Assembly (NCBI RefSeq): GCF_016313185.1
Contig: NZ_CP066218.1
Coordinates: 4,588,001-4,652,000, forward strand
Direction: 5' to 3'
Length of the DNA stretch: 64,000 nucleotides
Source: Mycolicibacterium baixiangningiae
GTDB taxonomy: Bacteria; Actinomycetota; Actinomycetes; Mycobacteriales; Mycobacteriaceae
The notes below the pieces were generated by a model. It did not search any database. It was not told the DNA's origin and saw nothing but the letters and a program-made list of their open reading frames with translations. Shown one piece after another: positions 18,377 to 29,953 of the stretch. The position numbers were made by a program, and so were the translations under genes. Position 1 is the stretch's first letter; each line of letters opens with the position of its first letter.

Positions 18377-19609
18377 ATGGCGACCTCACGGAACCTCTCG
18401 ACACGCGCTGCGGCGCTGGCCGCGGCGGTGGCGATGCTGGTCGCCCCTGCGCTGGTGGTCGCCCCGTATGCGGGTGCCCAACCCGCCCCGGAATCCGCGA
18501 CGTGCCCGTACAAGGTGACGACGCCGCCCGCCGTCGACGCGTCCGAGGTGCCGAAACCCGGTCAGGACCCGCCCGTCGCGCTGCCCGTGCCCAACGCCCC
18601 GCTCGGCGGTGAGGCGATGGCCGGCTGCGGGATCATCACCGCCCAGGGCGCCCCGCCGGCACCCGGCGACGTCTCCGCCGAGGCGTGGCTGGTCGCCGAT
18701 ATGGACACCGGTGAGGTGATCGCCGCCCGCGACCCGCACGGCAGGCACCGCCCGGCGAGTGTGATCAAGGTGCTCATCGCGATCCAGTCGCTCAAGGAGC
18801 TCAATCTCGCCAAGGCCGTCCCCGGCACCCCCGAGGACGCCGCGGCCGAGGGCACCAGCGTCGGCGTCGACGTCGGCGGCGTCTACACCGTCAACGATCT
18901 GCTGCACGGGCTGTTGATGTACTCCGGCAACGACGCCGCCCACGCCCTGGCCCGCCAACTCGGCGGGATGGACACCGCCCTGCTCAAGCTCAACCAGTTG
19001 GCCGGCAAGCTCGGCGGCCGCGACACCCGCGTGGCGACCCCGTCGGGGCTCGACGGGCCGGGGATGAGCACGTCGGCCTACGACATCGCGTTGTTCTACC
19101 GATACGCCTGGCGCAACCCGACCTTCACCGAGATCGTCTCCACCCGCACATACGACTTCCCGGGGCGCGACGGCAACCCGCCGTACCCGATCGAGAACGA
19201 CGTCAAGCTGCTCTACAACTATCCGGGCGCGCTCGGCGGCAAGACCGGTTTCACCGACGACGCCGGGCAGACCTTCGTCGGCGGCGCCGAGCGCGACGGA
19301 CGCCGACTGGTGGCGGTGCTGCTGCGCGGCACCCGGGTGCCGATCGCGCCGTGGGAGCAGGCCGCCCGCCTGCTCGACTACGGCTTCGGCCTGCCGCAGG
19401 GCACCAAGGTCGGCTCGTTGATCGAACCTGACCCCTCCCTGGATCCGCAGCCGAAGAACGCCGAAACCGACGCCTCGGCACAGGCGGCGGCGCTGCTGCC
19501 CGCGGCCGACGCCATGCCCGTGCGGGTCGGCGTCGGCGTGATCGGCGGCATCATCGTGTTCGCGCTGATCATGGCCGCCCGCTCGCTCAACCGGCGCCCC
19601 CAGCACTGA
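18377..19609 (+). CDS. dacB: D-alanyl-D-alanine carboxypeptidase (penicillin-binding protein)
   Basis: 410 aa exported serine peptidase trimming the terminal D-Ala from peptidoglycan stems. Signal sequence ([33 protein letters not shown]), then the three PBP motifs: SVIK (SxxK), SGN in [11 protein letters not shown], and KTG in [13 protein letters not shown]-terminal hydrophobic helix ([18 protein letters not shown]) would anchor it in the membrane. Start ATG 18377 puts the signal peptide at the N-terminus; longer upstream starts are unlikely. Corresponds by position to Rv3330. Its 3' end overlaps the convergent nitronate monooxygenase gene by 23 bp. Confidence 0.92.
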   Translation: MATSRNLSTRAAALAAAVAMLVAPALVVAPYAGAQPAPESATCPYKVTTPPAVDASEVPKPGQDPPVALPVPNAPLGGEAMAGCGIITAQGAPPAPGDVSAEAWLVADMDTGEVIAARDPHGRHRPASVIKVLIAIQSLKELNLAKAVPGTPEDAAAEGTSVGVDVGGVYTVNDLLHGLLMYSGNDAAHALARQLGGMDTALLKLNQLAGKLGGRDTRVATPSGLDGPGMSTSAYDIALFYRYAWRNPTFTEIVSTRTYDFPGRDGNPPYPIENDVKLLYNYPGALGGKTGFTDDAGQTFVGGAERDGRRLVAVLLRGTRVPIAPWEQAARLLDYGFGLPQGTKVGSLIEPDPSLDPQPKNAETDASAQAAALLPAADAMPVRVGVGVIGGIIVFALIMAARSLNRRPQH

Positions 19610-20489
19610 CCCACCGGCCCAGCAGCGCCTCCGCGTCACCGCACAGCCCGGCGATCAGATCGGCGGCCGGTACCGCCCTGTTGACCATGCCCACACCCTG
19701 CCCCGCGTCGACCGGTGTCGGCATGCCGGCACTGTCGGTCAGCACGCGTTCGGGCAGGTGCTCCGGCCACGGGTAGCCGTTGTCGATGTCGAAGGCCCTG
19801 GTCAGCGTGGTCGCCTCCCCGCCGGCGGCGAGCATCGCCGCACGTGCCGCCGCCCCGGTCGAAGCCTCGGGGCAGGCGGCGAAGACGGTCCCGAGCCACG
19901 CCGCCGACGCGCCCGCGGCAAGTACCGCAGCCAGGCCCCGCGCGGAGGCGATCCCGCCCGCGGCGAGCACCGGCACGTCGACGCGATCGAGCACATCGGC
20001 GAGCAGGGCCAGCGTGCCGACCCGCGGTTCGCCGTGTCCACCACCCTCGGCGCCGCGGGCCACCAGCACGTCGACGCCGGCGTCCACGGCCCGCAGCGCG
20101 GCGGCGACGGTGGCCACCTGGGTCGCGGCCACCACGCCCGCCTCGTGGGCACGCGACACCCACGACGAGTCCTCGCCGAAGCTCACGCACAGCAGCGCCG
20201 GACGCGCCGCCAGAGCCCGCGTCAACAGCTCCGGCCGCGCCTCGGCCACCCAGTGCACGAGGCCGATGCCGAAGGGCCGGTCGAGGTCCGCCCCCAAATA
20301 CGAAGTAAAGGCCTGCAGCTCAGCAGTCAACTGATCCGCGGTGCCGGCGCTGCCCATCCCCACCATGCCGAGACCGCCGGCGCGCGAGACGGCCGCGGCG
20401 AGACGGCCTCCGGCGGCCCCGCCCATAGGAGCGTTGACGATCGGCATGTCCACACCCATCGACCGGCACCACGGCGTCCTCAACGACAC
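19587..20489 (-). CDS. Nitronate monooxygenase-family flavoprotein
   Basis: 300 aa TIM-barrel FMN enzyme. It opens with [30 protein letters not shown], and the FMN/substrate segment [21 protein letters not shown] carries the catalytic His; [30 protein letters not shown] is the phosphate-binding strand. Expected to oxidise alkyl nitronates such as propionate 3-nitronate. GTG start. Divergent from the riboswitch-controlled exporter. Confidence 0.85.
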   Translation of the reverse strand: MSLRTPWCRSMGVDMPIVNAPMGGAAGGRLAAAVSRAGGLGMVGMGSAGTADQLTAELQAFTSYLGADLDRPFGIGLVHWVAEARPELLTRALAARPALLCVSFGEDSSWVSRAHEAGVVAATQVATVAAALRAVDAGVDVLVARGAEGGGHGEPRVGTLALLADVLDRVDVPVLAAGGIASARGLAAVLAAGASAAWLGTVFAACPEASTGAAARAAMLAAGGEATTLTRAFDIDNGYPWPEHLPERVLTDSAGMPTPVDAGQGVGMVNRAVPAADLIAGLCGDAEALLGRWVSAGGAG

Positions 20490-20537
20490 CGGTGCGACGC
20501 TACCGCTTTGCTACGGTGGAGATGTCACGAGTTGACA

Positions 20538-20579
20538 CCGGACGAGCGGCACCGTACCCGGCCAGCGACAAGACGGCGC
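20538..20579 (+). ncRNA. Guanidine-III riboswitch (ykkC-III class)
   Basis: The 42 nt from CCGGACGAG to AAGACGGCGC, with the internal CCGTACCCGG and the GACAAGACGG block, matches the compact pseudoknotted guanidine-III aptamer almost base for base as I recall it from Thermobifida. The aptamer ends 3 nt before GGAGGT (20583-20588), the ribosome-binding site of the SMR gene, so guanidine binding can free or mask that site; control is probably at translation. A TACGGT at 20512-20517 is a possible -10 for this RNA. Confidence 0.9.
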
Positions 20580-20593
20580 TTCGGAGGTGCGCT

Positions 20594-20917
20594 GTGTCCT
20601 GGCTGATTCTGATCGTTTCCGGGGCGTTCGAAGCGGTATGGGCCGTGGCCCTGAGCAAGTCGGAGGGTTTCACCCGACCCGTCCCTGTCGCGACCTTCGT
20701 TGTGGCAGTGGTGGTCTCGATGGTCGGCTTGGGCATCGCGCTGCGCGAGCTCCCCATCGGCACGGGTTACGCCGTATGGGTGGGCATCGGCGCGGTGCTC
20801 ACGGTCGCCTACTCGCTGGCGACCGGCGCGGAGAGTTTCTCTCTGATCAAGGTCGCGCTCATCCTGGGCATCGTCGGTTGTGTGGTGGGCCTGCAGCTGG
20901 TCAGCGAGAGTCACTGA
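20594..20917 (+). CDS. gdx: SMR-family guanidinium exporter (Gdx/SugE type)
   Basis: 107 aa, four hydrophobic helices. GTG 20594 gives VSWLILIVSGAFEAVWAVALSKSEGFTRP with the conserved helix-1 Glu at residue 13 and the SEGFTR signature of the Gdx/SugE branch rather than the QacE/EmrE drug branch. Exports guanidinium in exchange for protons as a dual-topology dimer. The guanidine-III riboswitch directly upstream supports the substrate. A frame extending back to 20492 crosses the riboswitch and is not the start. Overlaps the next convergent gene by 7 bp. Confidence 0.92.
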   Translation: MSWLILIVSGAFEAVWAVALSKSEGFTRPVPVATFVVAVVVSMVGLGIALRELPIGTGYAVWVGIGAVLTVAYSLATGAESFSLIKVALILGIVGCVVGLQLVSESH

Positions 20918-21933
20918 CGCCGGCGCAGTCGCGAAAGGCCCGCGGCGCCAAGCGCTCCCACCGCCGCGGCGGCCAACGCGCCGGGCAGCCCCACCCCCTC
21001 GCGGACCTGCACGCGGGTGGTGATCTGGGCGGGGTTGGGCGGATCCACCGGCGCGGCGAGCAAGTTGTCGCGCGAGGTGGCCGCCCACGCCGTCGCGAAC
21101 AGGATCAACCGCGCGGTGATGTAGGCGAACACCATCAGGCCCAGCACCGGGCCGAACGTCGCGCCCGCGGGCCCGGTCAGCACCGTCCGCAGATAGAGAG
21201 ACGCCACCTGCTTGAACACCTCGAAGGCGACCGCCGCCAGCAGGCCCGCCCGCACCGAACTGCGGAAGCTGATCGACTCCCGTGGCAGCCGGGCGATCAT
21301 CCAGGTGAACAGCAACCAGGAGATCCCGACCGCCACGAGCATCGAGACCGCCCGCAACCCCCAGGCGATGCCCGGCACGTCCTCGACCCCGACCACGGCC
21401 AGCACGCGGGTGATCACCCCCTGGTCCCCCAGCGCGGTCAGCGCCACGGTGAGCACGATGGCCAGGAAGGCTGAGAGCAGCGCGATCAGGTCGGACAGCT
21501 TGGTGCCGATGAAACCGGATGTCCCGCTGTGCTGTTCCCACATCGCGCTGAGCGCCTCGCGCAGGTTGTTCATCCAGCCGAGCCCGGCCCACGCGGCGGT
21601 GGCCAGCCCGAAGATGCCGAGCGACGTGCGCGAGTCGATCGCGGTGTTCATCAGGTCGACCAACTGCCGGCCGACGTCCCCGGAGATTGTCTGCCGGATG
21701 CGGTCCTCGATCCCGTCCAACACATCGGGCTGGCCGGCCAGCACGAACCCGGTGATGGAGAAGCCCAGCATCAGCAACGGGAACAGCGCGAACACCGTGA
21801 AGTACGTGATGCCCGCGGCGTAGAAGTCGCCCTTGCTGTCCTTGTAGCGCTGCTGGGCCCGCATGACGTGGTCGAACCAGCCGTAACGGGCGCGCATCCG
21901 GTCCAGCACACCGGGTTTGGCCGGCTCCTCCAC
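20911..21933 (-). CDS. YihY/BrkB-family membrane protein
   Basis: 340 aa with six hydrophobic helices and the family start DSKGDFYAAGITYFTVFALFPLLML. It corresponds by position to Rv3335c, upstream neighbour trpS. Function unknown; the old RNase BN annotation of this family is not supported. The basic C-terminus (SRLRRRQ) follows a short hydrophobic Ala-rich stretch. GTG start 16 bp after the trpS stop, so probably cotranscribed. Confidence 0.88.
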   Translation of the reverse strand: MEEPAKPGVLDRMRARYGWFDHVMRAQQRYKDSKGDFYAAGITYFTVFALFPLLMLGFSITGFVLAGQPDVLDGIEDRIRQTISGDVGRQLVDLMNTAIDSRTSLGIFGLATAAWAGLGWMNNLREALSAMWEQHSGTSGFIGTKLSDLIALLSAFLAIVLTVALTALGDQGVITRVLAVVGVEDVPGIAWGLRAVSMLVAVGISWLLFTWMIARLPRESISFRSSVRAGLLAAVAFEVFKQVASLYLRTVLTGPAGATFGPVLGLMVFAYITARLILFATAWAATSRDNLLAAPVDPPNPAQITTRVQVREGVGLPGALAAAAVGALGAAGLSRLRRRQ

Positions 21934-21949
21934 ACCAGCCTCCAGTCTT

Positions 21950-23005
<1,056 letters not shown>

Positions 23006-23797
23006 CTACGAGTACTCGACGGTGACGGGCGCGTGGTCCGACCAGCGCAGCGCGTAGGCGTCGGCGCGTTCCACCCGGGCGACCTGCGCCCGTGGCGCCA
23101 GTGACGGGGTGGCCAACTGATAGTCGATCCGCCAGCCGGCGTCGTTGTCGAACGCCCGTCCACGCCACGACCACCAGCTGTAGGGTCCGGCCACGTCGGG
23201 GTGCAGTGCGCGCACCACGTCCACCCAGCCGGTGGCCAGCAGGTCGGCCACCCACTGGCGCTCACTGGGCAGGAACCCGGACTTCTTGAGGTTGCCCTTC
23301 CAGTTTTTGATATCCAGCTCACTTGGCGCGATGTTCCAGTCGCCGCACACCACGGCGTCGGTCCCGCGGATCTGAGCCATCCGGGTCGCGAGCGTGGCCA
23401 TGAACCGTTCCTTCTCCAGCTGCCGGTCGGTGTCGGCCTCGCCGGTCTGCACGTACACGCTGGCCACCGTCACCCCGCCGGTGTCGACCTCGAGGTAACG
23501 GCCGTGCTCGCCGAACTCCTCGGACTCCATGGGGCGATGCTCGTGGATGGCGTGTCGCGACAACACCGCGACTCCGTTGCGGCCCTTCAGATGAGGGGCG
23601 GCTGAGGCGAGGTGCCAGCCGTCGGCAAGTGCGGGAGCCAGCGCGTCGGCCAGTTGCTCGTCGTCGGCGCGGGTCTCCTGCAGGCACACCACGTCGGCGG
23701 TGGTCTCCTTCAGCCAGGCCAGCAGCCCGAGGTTCTCGGTGGACCGTTGCCTGACCGCGGCGCGGATGCCGTTGACGTTGATGGTGCTGACTATCAC
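23006..23797 (-). CDS. xthA: Exodeoxyribonuclease III
   Basis: 263 aa AP endonuclease/3'-5' exonuclease of the EEP fold acting in base-excision repair. Metal and catalytic residues appear as INVNGIRAA, CLQETRADD, CGDWNIAPSELDIKNW and the closing WSDHAPVTVEYS. GTG start. Divergent from the hydrolase across 76 bp and followed by trpS after 21 bp. Confidence 0.93.
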   Translation of the reverse strand: MIVSTINVNGIRAAVRQRSTENLGLLAWLKETTADVVCLQETRADDEQLADALAPALADGWHLASAAPHLKGRNGVAVLSRHAIHEHRPMESEEFGEHGRYLEVDTGGVTVASVYVQTGEADTDRQLEKERFMATLATRMAQIRGTDAVVCGDWNIAPSELDIKNWKGNLKKSGFLPSERQWVADLLATGWVDVVRALHPDVAGPYSWWSWRGRAFDNDAGWRIDYQLATPSLAPRAQVARVERADAYALRWSDHAPVTVEYS

Positions 23798-23873
23798 GGC
23801 GCCAGACCCTCGCCCCCGCCCCCTGACCGGCTACCTTGCGGTACCGGCGGTATCACCTTTAACCTCGGGCACC

Positions 23874-24731
23874 ATGACCGAACGCGCACCGATCCACGTC
23901 GGATCCGGCGAACCCATGCTGTTGCTGCACCCCTTCATGATGTCGCAGAACGTGTGGAAGAAGGTCGCCCCGGCGATCGCGGGAGTAGATGTCGCCGACC
24001 CGGCGGCTCCGGCCACCGGCCGCTACGAGGTCTACGCGCCCACGATGCCCGGCCACAACGGCGGCGTGAAGGGCCCGTTCTTCCTCGACAGCGCCTCACT
24101 GGCCGACGACATGGAACGCCGGATGGACGCCCTGGGCTGGGAGACCGCCCACATCGTGGGTAACTCGCTGGGCGGCTGGGTGGCCTTCGAACTGGAGCGG
24201 CGCGGACGGGCCCGCACGTTGACCGGCATCGCCCCCGCGGGCGGCTGGCGGCACTTCACGCCCGCCAAGTTCGAGATCGTCGGCAAGTTCCTCGCCGGGC
24301 TGCCGATCTACGTCGTGGTCAAGTTGCTCGGCAACCGGGTGTTGAAACTGCCCGTCACGCCCTACCTGACCTACCCCGCCGTCAGCGCCACGCGGGCGGG
24401 CCTGTCCGATGAGGACGTCGCCGACATCATCGACGACGTCGCGCACTGCCCCGCCTACTACCAGCTGCTGATCAAGTCGCTGACGCTGCCCGGTCTGCTC
24501 GAGATCGCCGAGGGCAAGTCCCCGACGCACCTGGTGATCTGCGAGAAGGACCGGGTGCTGCCACATCCGCGGTTCACCCGGCACTTCACCGAGCACCTTC
24601 CCTCGGACACCCAGGTGACCCACCTCGACGGCGTCGGCCACATCCCGATGTTCGAGGCGCCCGACCGGATCGCGCAGCTGATCGTCGAATTCGTCGACCG
24701 TCACGCGGGCCCCAACCGAGCCATCGGCTGA
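23874..24731 (+). CDS. Alpha/beta hydrolase
   Basis: 285 aa. Oxyanion segment LLLHPFMMSQNVW, nucleophile elbow GNSLGGW (Ser near residue 97), acid in VICEKDRVLP and the catalytic His in DGVGHIPMFEAPDRI. Substrate unknown. At this place M. tuberculosis carries two short adjacent genes (Rv3337, Rv3338) that look like a split version; here the gene is whole. ATG 23874 chosen because homology begins there. Confidence 0.85.
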   Translation: MTERAPIHVGSGEPMLLLHPFMMSQNVWKKVAPAIAGVDVADPAAPATGRYEVYAPTMPGHNGGVKGPFFLDSASLADDMERRMDALGWETAHIVGNSLGGWVAFELERRGRARTLTGIAPAGGWRHFTPAKFEIVGKFLAGLPIYVVVKLLGNRVLKLPVTPYLTYPAVSATRAGLSDEDVADIIDDVAHCPAYYQLLIKSLTLPGLLEIAEGKSPTHLVICEKDRVLPHPRFTRHFTEHLPSDTQVTHLDGVGHIPMFEAPDRIAQLIVEFVDRHAGPNRAIG

Positions 24732-24748
24732 TCTGGGTCGGCCCTGCC

Positions 24749-24806
24749 TCACAGCGCCGCCAGCGCGGCCCGCAACCGGCCGTCGAGATCGCCGGTAGTC
24801 GGGCAT
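24749..24806 (-). pseudogene. Possible remnant of a small regulator gene
   Basis: On the minus strand an ATG at 24806 preceded by GAGGA (24814-24818) starts MPDYR, and a few bases later another frame gives DLDGRLRAALAAL and a TGA at 24749, which reads like a protein C-terminus. The two pieces are one base out of frame. A TetR-like operator palindrome lies just upstream (24825-24844). Together this looks like a gene with most of its middle deleted. Tentative. Confidence 0.25.
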
Positions 24807-24824
24807 CAAGGTGTCCTCGGTTCC

Positions 24825-24844
24825 GTGTAAATACTGCGTTACAC
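24825..24844. promoter_or_regulatory. Operator-like palindrome
   Basis: GTGTAA-N8-TTACAC, a perfect 6-bp inverted repeat in the 174-bp gap between two convergent genes, where an operator would not be expected. It is of the size and type bound by TetR regulators and would fit as the leftover control site of the adjacent gene remnant. Confidence 0.35.
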
Positions 24845-24905
24845 AGAGGTAGGACGAGCAGCCACGCCCCCGCATTTCACGGCGTGACGGGCATCACACC
24901 GTTGG

Positions 24906-27161
24906 TCAGTCTTCCGTCACCGGTGCGACGGTTGCGGCCTCCAACGCCTCGTTGAGGGTCTTGCTCGGCCGCATCACGGCGGTGGTCTTCTCGCGGTCCG
25001 GGTAGTAGTAGCCCCCGATGTCCACCGAGTCACCCTGCGCCTCGTTGAGTTCGGCGACGATGGTGTCCTCGTTCTCGGCCAGCGACTTCGCCAGCGGCCC
25101 GAAGTGGTCGGCGAGTTCCTGGTCGTCGGTCTGGCCGGCGAGCTCCTGCGCCCAGTACATCGCGAGGTAGAACTGGCTGCCGCGGTTGTCGAGCTCGCCG
25201 GTCTTGCGCGACGGGCTCTTGTCGTTCTCCAGCAGTGTGCCGATCGCCGAATCCAGCGTCTTGCCGAGCAGGATGGCGCGCTTGTTCCCGGTCTTGGCGC
25301 CCATGTCCTCGAAACACGCACCGAGCGCGAGGAATTCGCCGAGCGAATCCCACCGCAGGTGGTTCTCCTCGACGAGCTGGTGGACGTGCTTGGGCGCCGA
25401 ACCGCCGGCACCCGTCTCGTACAGCCCGCCGCCGGCCATCAGCGGCACGATCGAAAGCATCTTGGCGCTGGTGCCCAGTTCCAGGATCGGGAACAGGTCG
25501 GTCAGGTAATCGCGCAGGATGTTGCCGGTCACGGCGATGGTGTCCTGGCCGCGGATCACCCGCTCCAGCGTGTACCGCATCGCCCACACCTGCGGCATGA
25601 TCTGGATGTGAAGGCCCTCGGTGTCGTGGTCCTTCAGGTACTCCTTGACCTTCTTACGCAGTTCGGCCTCGTGCGGACGCTCGGTGTCGAGCCAGAACAG
25701 CGTGGTCATACCCGACGCCCGCGCCCGCGTGACGGCCAGCTTCACCCAGTCCCGGATCGCCGCGTCTTTCACGATCGGCATGCGCCAGATGTCGCCGGTC
25801 TCGACGTTCTGCGTCAGCAGCACTTCACCCGTGTCGATGTCGACGATGTTCGCGACGCCGTCCTCGGGGATCTCGAACGTCTTGTCGTGGCTGCCGTACT
25901 CCTCGGCCTTCTGCGCCATCAGACCCACGTTCGGCACGGTGCCCATGGTCGTCGGGTCGAACTGGCCGTGGGTCTTACAGAAGTTCACCATCTCCTGGTA
26001 GATCCGGGAGAACGTGGATTCGGGGTTGACCGCCTTGGTGTCCTTGGTCCGGCCGTCGGCGCCGTACATCTTGCCGCCGAGCCGGATCATCGCGGGCATC
26101 GACGCGTCGACGATCACGTCGCTGGGTGAGTGGAAGTTCGTGATGCCGCGGGCGGAATCGACCATGGCCAACTCGGGCCTGTGCTCGTGGACGGAGTGGA
26201 TGTCCTGGATGATCTCCTCGCGCTGCGACGCAGGCAGCGATTCGATCTTGTCGTACAGATCCGACATGCCGTTGTTGACGTTGACGCCGAGCTCGTCGAG
26301 CACCTTCTGGTGTTTGGCGAACGCCTCCTTGTAGAAGACCTTGACCGCATGGCCGAACACGATGGGGTGGCTGACCTTCATCATGGTCGCCTTGACGTGC
26401 AGCGAGAACATCACGCCGGTCTTGTAGGCGTCCTCGATCTGCTCTTCGAAGAACTCGCACAGCGCTTTCTTGCTCATGTACATGCTGTCGATGACGTCAC
26501 CCGCGTCGAGCTCGACCTCCGGCTTGAGCACCAGCGTCTCGCCGCTCTTGGTCTCGAGCACCATCTTGACCTTGCGGTCCTTGTCGAGCGTCATCGACTT
26601 CTCGCCGTGGTAGAAGTCGCCGGTCTTCATGGTCGCGACGTGGGTGCGCGACGCCTGGCTCCACTCGCCCATGCTGTGCGGGTGCCTGCGGGCGTACTCC
26701 TTGACCGCTTTGGGTGCGCGTCGGTCCGAATTGCCCTCGCGGAGAACGGGATTGACCGCGCTGCCGAGGCAGTTGGCGTAGCGCCTGCGGATGTCCTTCT
26801 CCTCGTCGGTCTTGGGGTCCCCGGGGAGGTCCGGCAGGTCGTACCCCTTGGCCTTGAGCTCCTTGATGGCGGCCACCAGCTGCGGCACCGAGGCGCTGAT
26901 GTTCGGCAGCTTGATGATGTTGGTGTCCGGATCCTGCGTCAGCTTGCCGAGCTCGCCGAGGTTGTCCGGTACGCGCTGCTCCTCGGTCAGCCGCTCGGGG
27001 AATTCGGCCAGGATGCGGGCCGCGACGGAGATGTCGCTGGTCTGCACCGCGATTCCGGCCGGCTCCGCGAACGTCCGGACGATCGGCAGGAACCCGTAGG
27101 TCGCAAGCATCGGCGCCTCGTCGGTCAGCGTGTAGATGATGGTCGGCTGCTCGGCGCTCAT
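24906..27161 (-). CDS. icd: NADP-dependent isocitrate dehydrogenase, monomeric type
   Basis: 751 aa, the size of the monomeric IDH family (the usual homodimeric form is about 410 aa). Oxidative decarboxylation of isocitrate to 2-oxoglutarate. Recognised by [53 protein letters not shown] and [18 protein letters not shown]. tuberculosis has dimeric icd1 at this locus and the monomeric icd2 elsewhere, so the content of this position differs. ATG start; divergent from the SAM-IV riboswitch and metY. Confidence 0.95.
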   Translation of the reverse strand: MSAEQPTIIYTLTDEAPMLATYGFLPIVRTFAEPAGIAVQTSDISVAARILAEFPERLTEEQRVPDNLGELGKLTQDPDTNIIKLPNISASVPQLVAAIKELKAKGYDLPDLPGDPKTDEEKDIRRRYANCLGSAVNPVLREGNSDRRAPKAVKEYARRHPHSMGEWSQASRTHVATMKTGDFYHGEKSMTLDKDRKVKMVLETKSGETLVLKPEVELDAGDVIDSMYMSKKALCEFFEEQIEDAYKTGVMFSLHVKATMMKVSHPIVFGHAVKVFYKEAFAKHQKVLDELGVNVNNGMSDLYDKIESLPASQREEIIQDIHSVHEHRPELAMVDSARGITNFHSPSDVIVDASMPAMIRLGGKMYGADGRTKDTKAVNPESTFSRIYQEMVNFCKTHGQFDPTTMGTVPNVGLMAQKAEEYGSHDKTFEIPEDGVANIVDIDTGEVLLTQNVETGDIWRMPIVKDAAIRDWVKLAVTRARASGMTTLFWLDTERPHEAELRKKVKEYLKDHDTEGLHIQIMPQVWAMRYTLERVIRGQDTIAVTGNILRDYLTDLFPILELGTSAKMLSIVPLMAGGGLYETGAGGSAPKHVHQLVEENHLRWDSLGEFLALGACFEDMGAKTGNKRAILLGKTLDSAIGTLLENDKSPSRKTGELDNRGSQFYLAMYWAQELAGQTDDQELADHFGPLAKSLAENEDTIVAELNEAQGDSVDIGGYYYPDREKTTAVMRPSKTLNEALEAATVAPVTED

Positions 27162-27314
27162 ATGGTGTTCTCCCGGCGTCAGATCGAAGCTCCGCGTTGT
27201 CGGCTACGACGCTACCCGGCAGACACCGTCGCAGAAACTGCTCCCTGCGGATCGGGCCATACCAGCGGATTACGTGGTGGCAGCCCCGGCGGGTGGTGAG
27301 ATAAGCTCGCTGGC

Positions 27315-27433
27315 GGTCATGAGTGCCAGCGTCAAGCCCCGGCTTGCTGGCCGGCAACCCTCCAACCGCGGTGGGGTGCCCTGGGTGATGACCAGGTTGA
27401 GTAGCCGTGACGGCTACGCGGCAAGCGCGGGTC
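27315..27433 (+). ncRNA. SAM-IV riboswitch
   Basis: 119 nt from GGTCATGAGTGCCAGCGTC to GCAAGCGCGGGTC, including the SAM-family core CCGGCAACCCTCCAACC and the GATGACC closing strand pairing with GGTCATGAG. It matches, nearly base for base as I recall, the mycobacterial SAM-IV aptamer whose fold is known. It lies 43 nt before the ATG of metY; a TAAGCT at 27303-27308 is a good -10 for a transcript starting at the aptamer. With SAM bound it should turn off methionine synthesis. Confidence 0.95.
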
Positions 27434-27476
27434 CGACAGCACGGGCCCCCAGACGACAGATGGAGGTTCGTTGCAC

Positions 27477-28814
27477 ATGAGCACGCCAGAAGACCCGACG
27501 GCACTGTGGGCATTCGAGACCAAACAGGTCCACGCCGGCCAGACACCCGACACGGCCACCAACGCCCGCGCACTGCCGATCTACCAGACCACCTCATACA
27601 CGTTCCGCGACACCGACCACGCCGCGGCGCTGTTCGGCCTGGCCGAGACCGGCAACATCTACACCCGCATCATGAACCCCACGACCGATGTCGTGGAGCA
27701 GCGCATCGCCGCGCTCGAAGGGGGCGTCGCGGCGCTGTTCCTGTCCTCCGGGCAGGCCGCCGAGACCTTCGCGATCCTCAACATCGCCAACGCCGGCGAC
27801 CACATCGTGTCCAGCCCTCGGCTCTACGGCGGCACCTACAACCTCTTCCACTACACGCTGCCCAAACTCGGCATCGACGTCAGCTTCGTGGACAACCCCG
27901 ATGACCTCGACTCGTGGCGGGCCGCGGTGCGCCCCAACACCAAGGCGTTCTTCGGGGAGACCATCTCCAACCCGCAGATCGACATCCTCGACATCCCCAA
28001 CGTCGCCGCCGTCGCCCACGAGGCCGGCGTTCCGCTGATCGTCGACAACACCATCGCCACGCCGTATCTGATCCAGCCGCTGGCCCACGGCGCCGACATC
28101 GTCGTGCACTCGGCCACCAAATACCTCGGCGGGCACGGCAACGCGATCGCCGGCGTCATCGTCGACGGCGGCACGTTCGACTGGACCAACGGCAACTTCC
28201 CCGGCTTCACCACACCGGATCCGAGCTACCACGGGGTGGTGTTCGCCGAACTCGGGCCGCCCGCATACGCACTCAAGGCGCGCGTACAGCTGTTGCGTGA
28301 CCTCGGCTCGGCCGCCGCACCGTTCAACGCGTTCCTGATCGCCCAGGGGCTGGAGACGTTGAGTCTGCGGCTGGAGCGCCACGTGGAGAATGCGCAGAAG
28401 GTCGCCGAGTACCTGGCCGGGCACCCCGACGTGTTGTCGGTGAACTACGCCGGGCTGCCCGATTCGCCGTGGTACGAACTCGGAAAGAAGTTGGCGCCCA
28501 GGGGAACCGGTGCGGTGTTGGCCTTCGAGTTGGCCGGCGGTGTCGACGCGGGCAAGGCGTTCGTCAACGCGCTCACGTTGCACAGCCACGTCGCGAACAT
28601 CGGCGATGTGCGCTCGCTGGTGATCCACCCGGCCTCCACGACGCACGCCCAGCTCAGCCCGCAGGAGCAGCTGGCCAGCGGCGTCACCCCCGGCCTGGTC
28701 CGGCTGGCCGTCGGGATCGAGGGCATCGCCGACATCCTCGCCGACCTCGAGCAGGGTTTCGCCGCCGCCAGACCGGTCCGCGCCGCCACGGCCGATGCGC
28801 AGCCGGTCGCCTGA
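27477..28814 (+). CDS. metY: O-acetylhomoserine sulfhydrylase
   Basis: 445 aa fold-type I PLP enzyme making homocysteine from O-acetylhomoserine and sulfide (called metC in M. tuberculosis, Rv3340). PLP lysine in [16 protein letters not shown]; cofactor residues in [22 protein letters not shown] and [14 protein letters not shown] 27477 has GGAGG 10 nt upstream; the TTG at 27471 is too close. Under the SAM-IV riboswitch and 17 bp ahead of metX. Confidence 0.93.
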   Translation: MSTPEDPTALWAFETKQVHAGQTPDTATNARALPIYQTTSYTFRDTDHAAALFGLAETGNIYTRIMNPTTDVVEQRIAALEGGVAALFLSSGQAAETFAILNIANAGDHIVSSPRLYGGTYNLFHYTLPKLGIDVSFVDNPDDLDSWRAAVRPNTKAFFGETISNPQIDILDIPNVAAVAHEAGVPLIVDNTIATPYLIQPLAHGADIVVHSATKYLGGHGNAIAGVIVDGGTFDWTNGNFPGFTTPDPSYHGVVFAELGPPAYALKARVQLLRDLGSAAAPFNAFLIAQGLETLSLRLERHVENAQKVAEYLAGHPDVLSVNYAGLPDSPWYELGKKLAPRGTGAVLAFELAGGVDAGKAFVNALTLHSHVANIGDVRSLVIHPASTTHAQLSPQEQLASGVTPGLVRLAVGIEGIADILADLEQGFAAARPVRAATADAQPVA

Positions 28815-28831
28815 AGCCGAAGAGACCGCAA

Positions 28832-29953
28832 GTGACGATTTTTGACGTGCCCATCACCACACTGCCGGCCGAAGGGGAGATCGGCGTCGTCGACATCGGC
28901 CCGCTGACCCTGGAGAGCGGTGCGGTGCTCGACGACGTGTCGATCGCCGTGCAGCGCTGGGGCGAACTCTCCCCCAGCCGCGACAACGTCGTGATGGTGC
29001 TCCATGCGCTGACCGGCGACTCCCACATCACCGGCCCCGCCGGACCCGACCACCCCACCCCGGGCTGGTGGGACGGCGTCGCAGGGCCGGGCGCCCCGAT
29101 CGACACCGACCGCTGGTGCGCGGTGTCGACGAACGTGCTCGGCGGCTGCCGGGGGTCGACGGGCCCGGCGTCGATCGCCCCCGACGGCAGGCCGTGGGGT
29201 TCGCGCTTCCCCACCGTGACGATCCGCGACCAGGTGACCGCCGACCTCGCCGCACTCGAGGCGCTGGGCGTCACCGAGGTCGCCGCGGTGGTGGGTGGGT
29301 CCATGGGCGGTGCGCGTGCGCTCGAGTGGATCGTCGGCCACCCGCAGACGGTCCGGGCGGCGCTGATCCTCGCGGTGGGCGCCCGTGCCACCGCCGATCA
29401 GATCGGCACGCAGAGCACCCAGGTCGCCGCGATCAAGGCCGATCCGGACTGGTGCGGTGGCGATTACCACGACAGCGGCCGCGTCCCGGTCACCGGACTC
29501 GGGATCGCCCGCCGCTTCGCCCATCTGACCTACCGCGGTGAGCTGGAGCTGGACAACCGGTTCGGCAACGACGTCCAGGGGGACGAGAACCCGACGACGG
29601 GCGGGCGGTACGCGGTGCAGAGCTACCTGGAGTACCAGGGCGCGAAGCTGGTCGAGCGGTTCGATGCCGGCACCTACGTGGCGCTCACCGACGCCTTGTC
29701 GAGCCACGACGTCGGCCGCGGCCGGGGCGGTGTGCGTGCCGCACTGCAGAGTTGCCGGGTGCCCGCGGTCGTCGGGGGGATCACCTCCGACCGGCTCTAC
29801 CCCCTGCGGTTGCAGGCGGAGCTCGCCGAACTGCTGCCCGGGTGCACCGGGCTGGACGTGGTCGATTCGATCTTCGGCCACGACGGGTTCCTGGTCGAGA
29901 CGGAGGCCGTCGGCACGCTGATCCGGCGCACCCTGGAGCTGGCGGCACGGTGA
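28832..29953 (+). CDS. metX: Homoserine O-acetyltransferase
   Basis: 373 aa alpha/beta-hydrolase-fold enzyme that makes O-acetylhomoserine, the substrate of the preceding gene product. Catalytic triad: Ser in [14 protein letters not shown], Asp in [10 protein letters not shown] and His in [14 protein letters not shown] 28832 ([11 protein letters not shown]) is the start; the frame stays open upstream inside metY. Stop overlaps the methyltransferase start (GTGA). Named metA in M. tuberculosis (Rv3341). Confidence 0.93.
   Translation: MTIFDVPITTLPAEGEIGVVDIGPLTLESGAVLDDVSIAVQRWGELSPSRDNVVMVLHALTGDSHITGPAGPDHPTPGWWDGVAGPGAPIDTDRWCAVSTNVLGGCRGSTGPASIAPDGRPWGSRFPTVTIRDQVTADLAALEALGVTEVAAVVGGSMGGARALEWIVGHPQTVRAALILAVGARATADQIGTQSTQVAAIKADPDWCGGDYHDSGRVPVTGLGIARRFAHLTYRGELELDNRFGNDVQGDENPTTGGRYAVQSYLEYQGAKLVERFDAGTYVALTDALSSHDVGRGRGGVRAALQSCRVPAVVGGITSDRLYPLRLQAELAELLPGCTGLDVVDSIFGHDGFLVETEAVGTLIRRTLELAAR

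Noticed and set aside
20532..20537. TTGACA as a -35 box for the SMR gene
   Set aside because: It abuts the riboswitch, so transcription from it would begin inside or after the aptamer.
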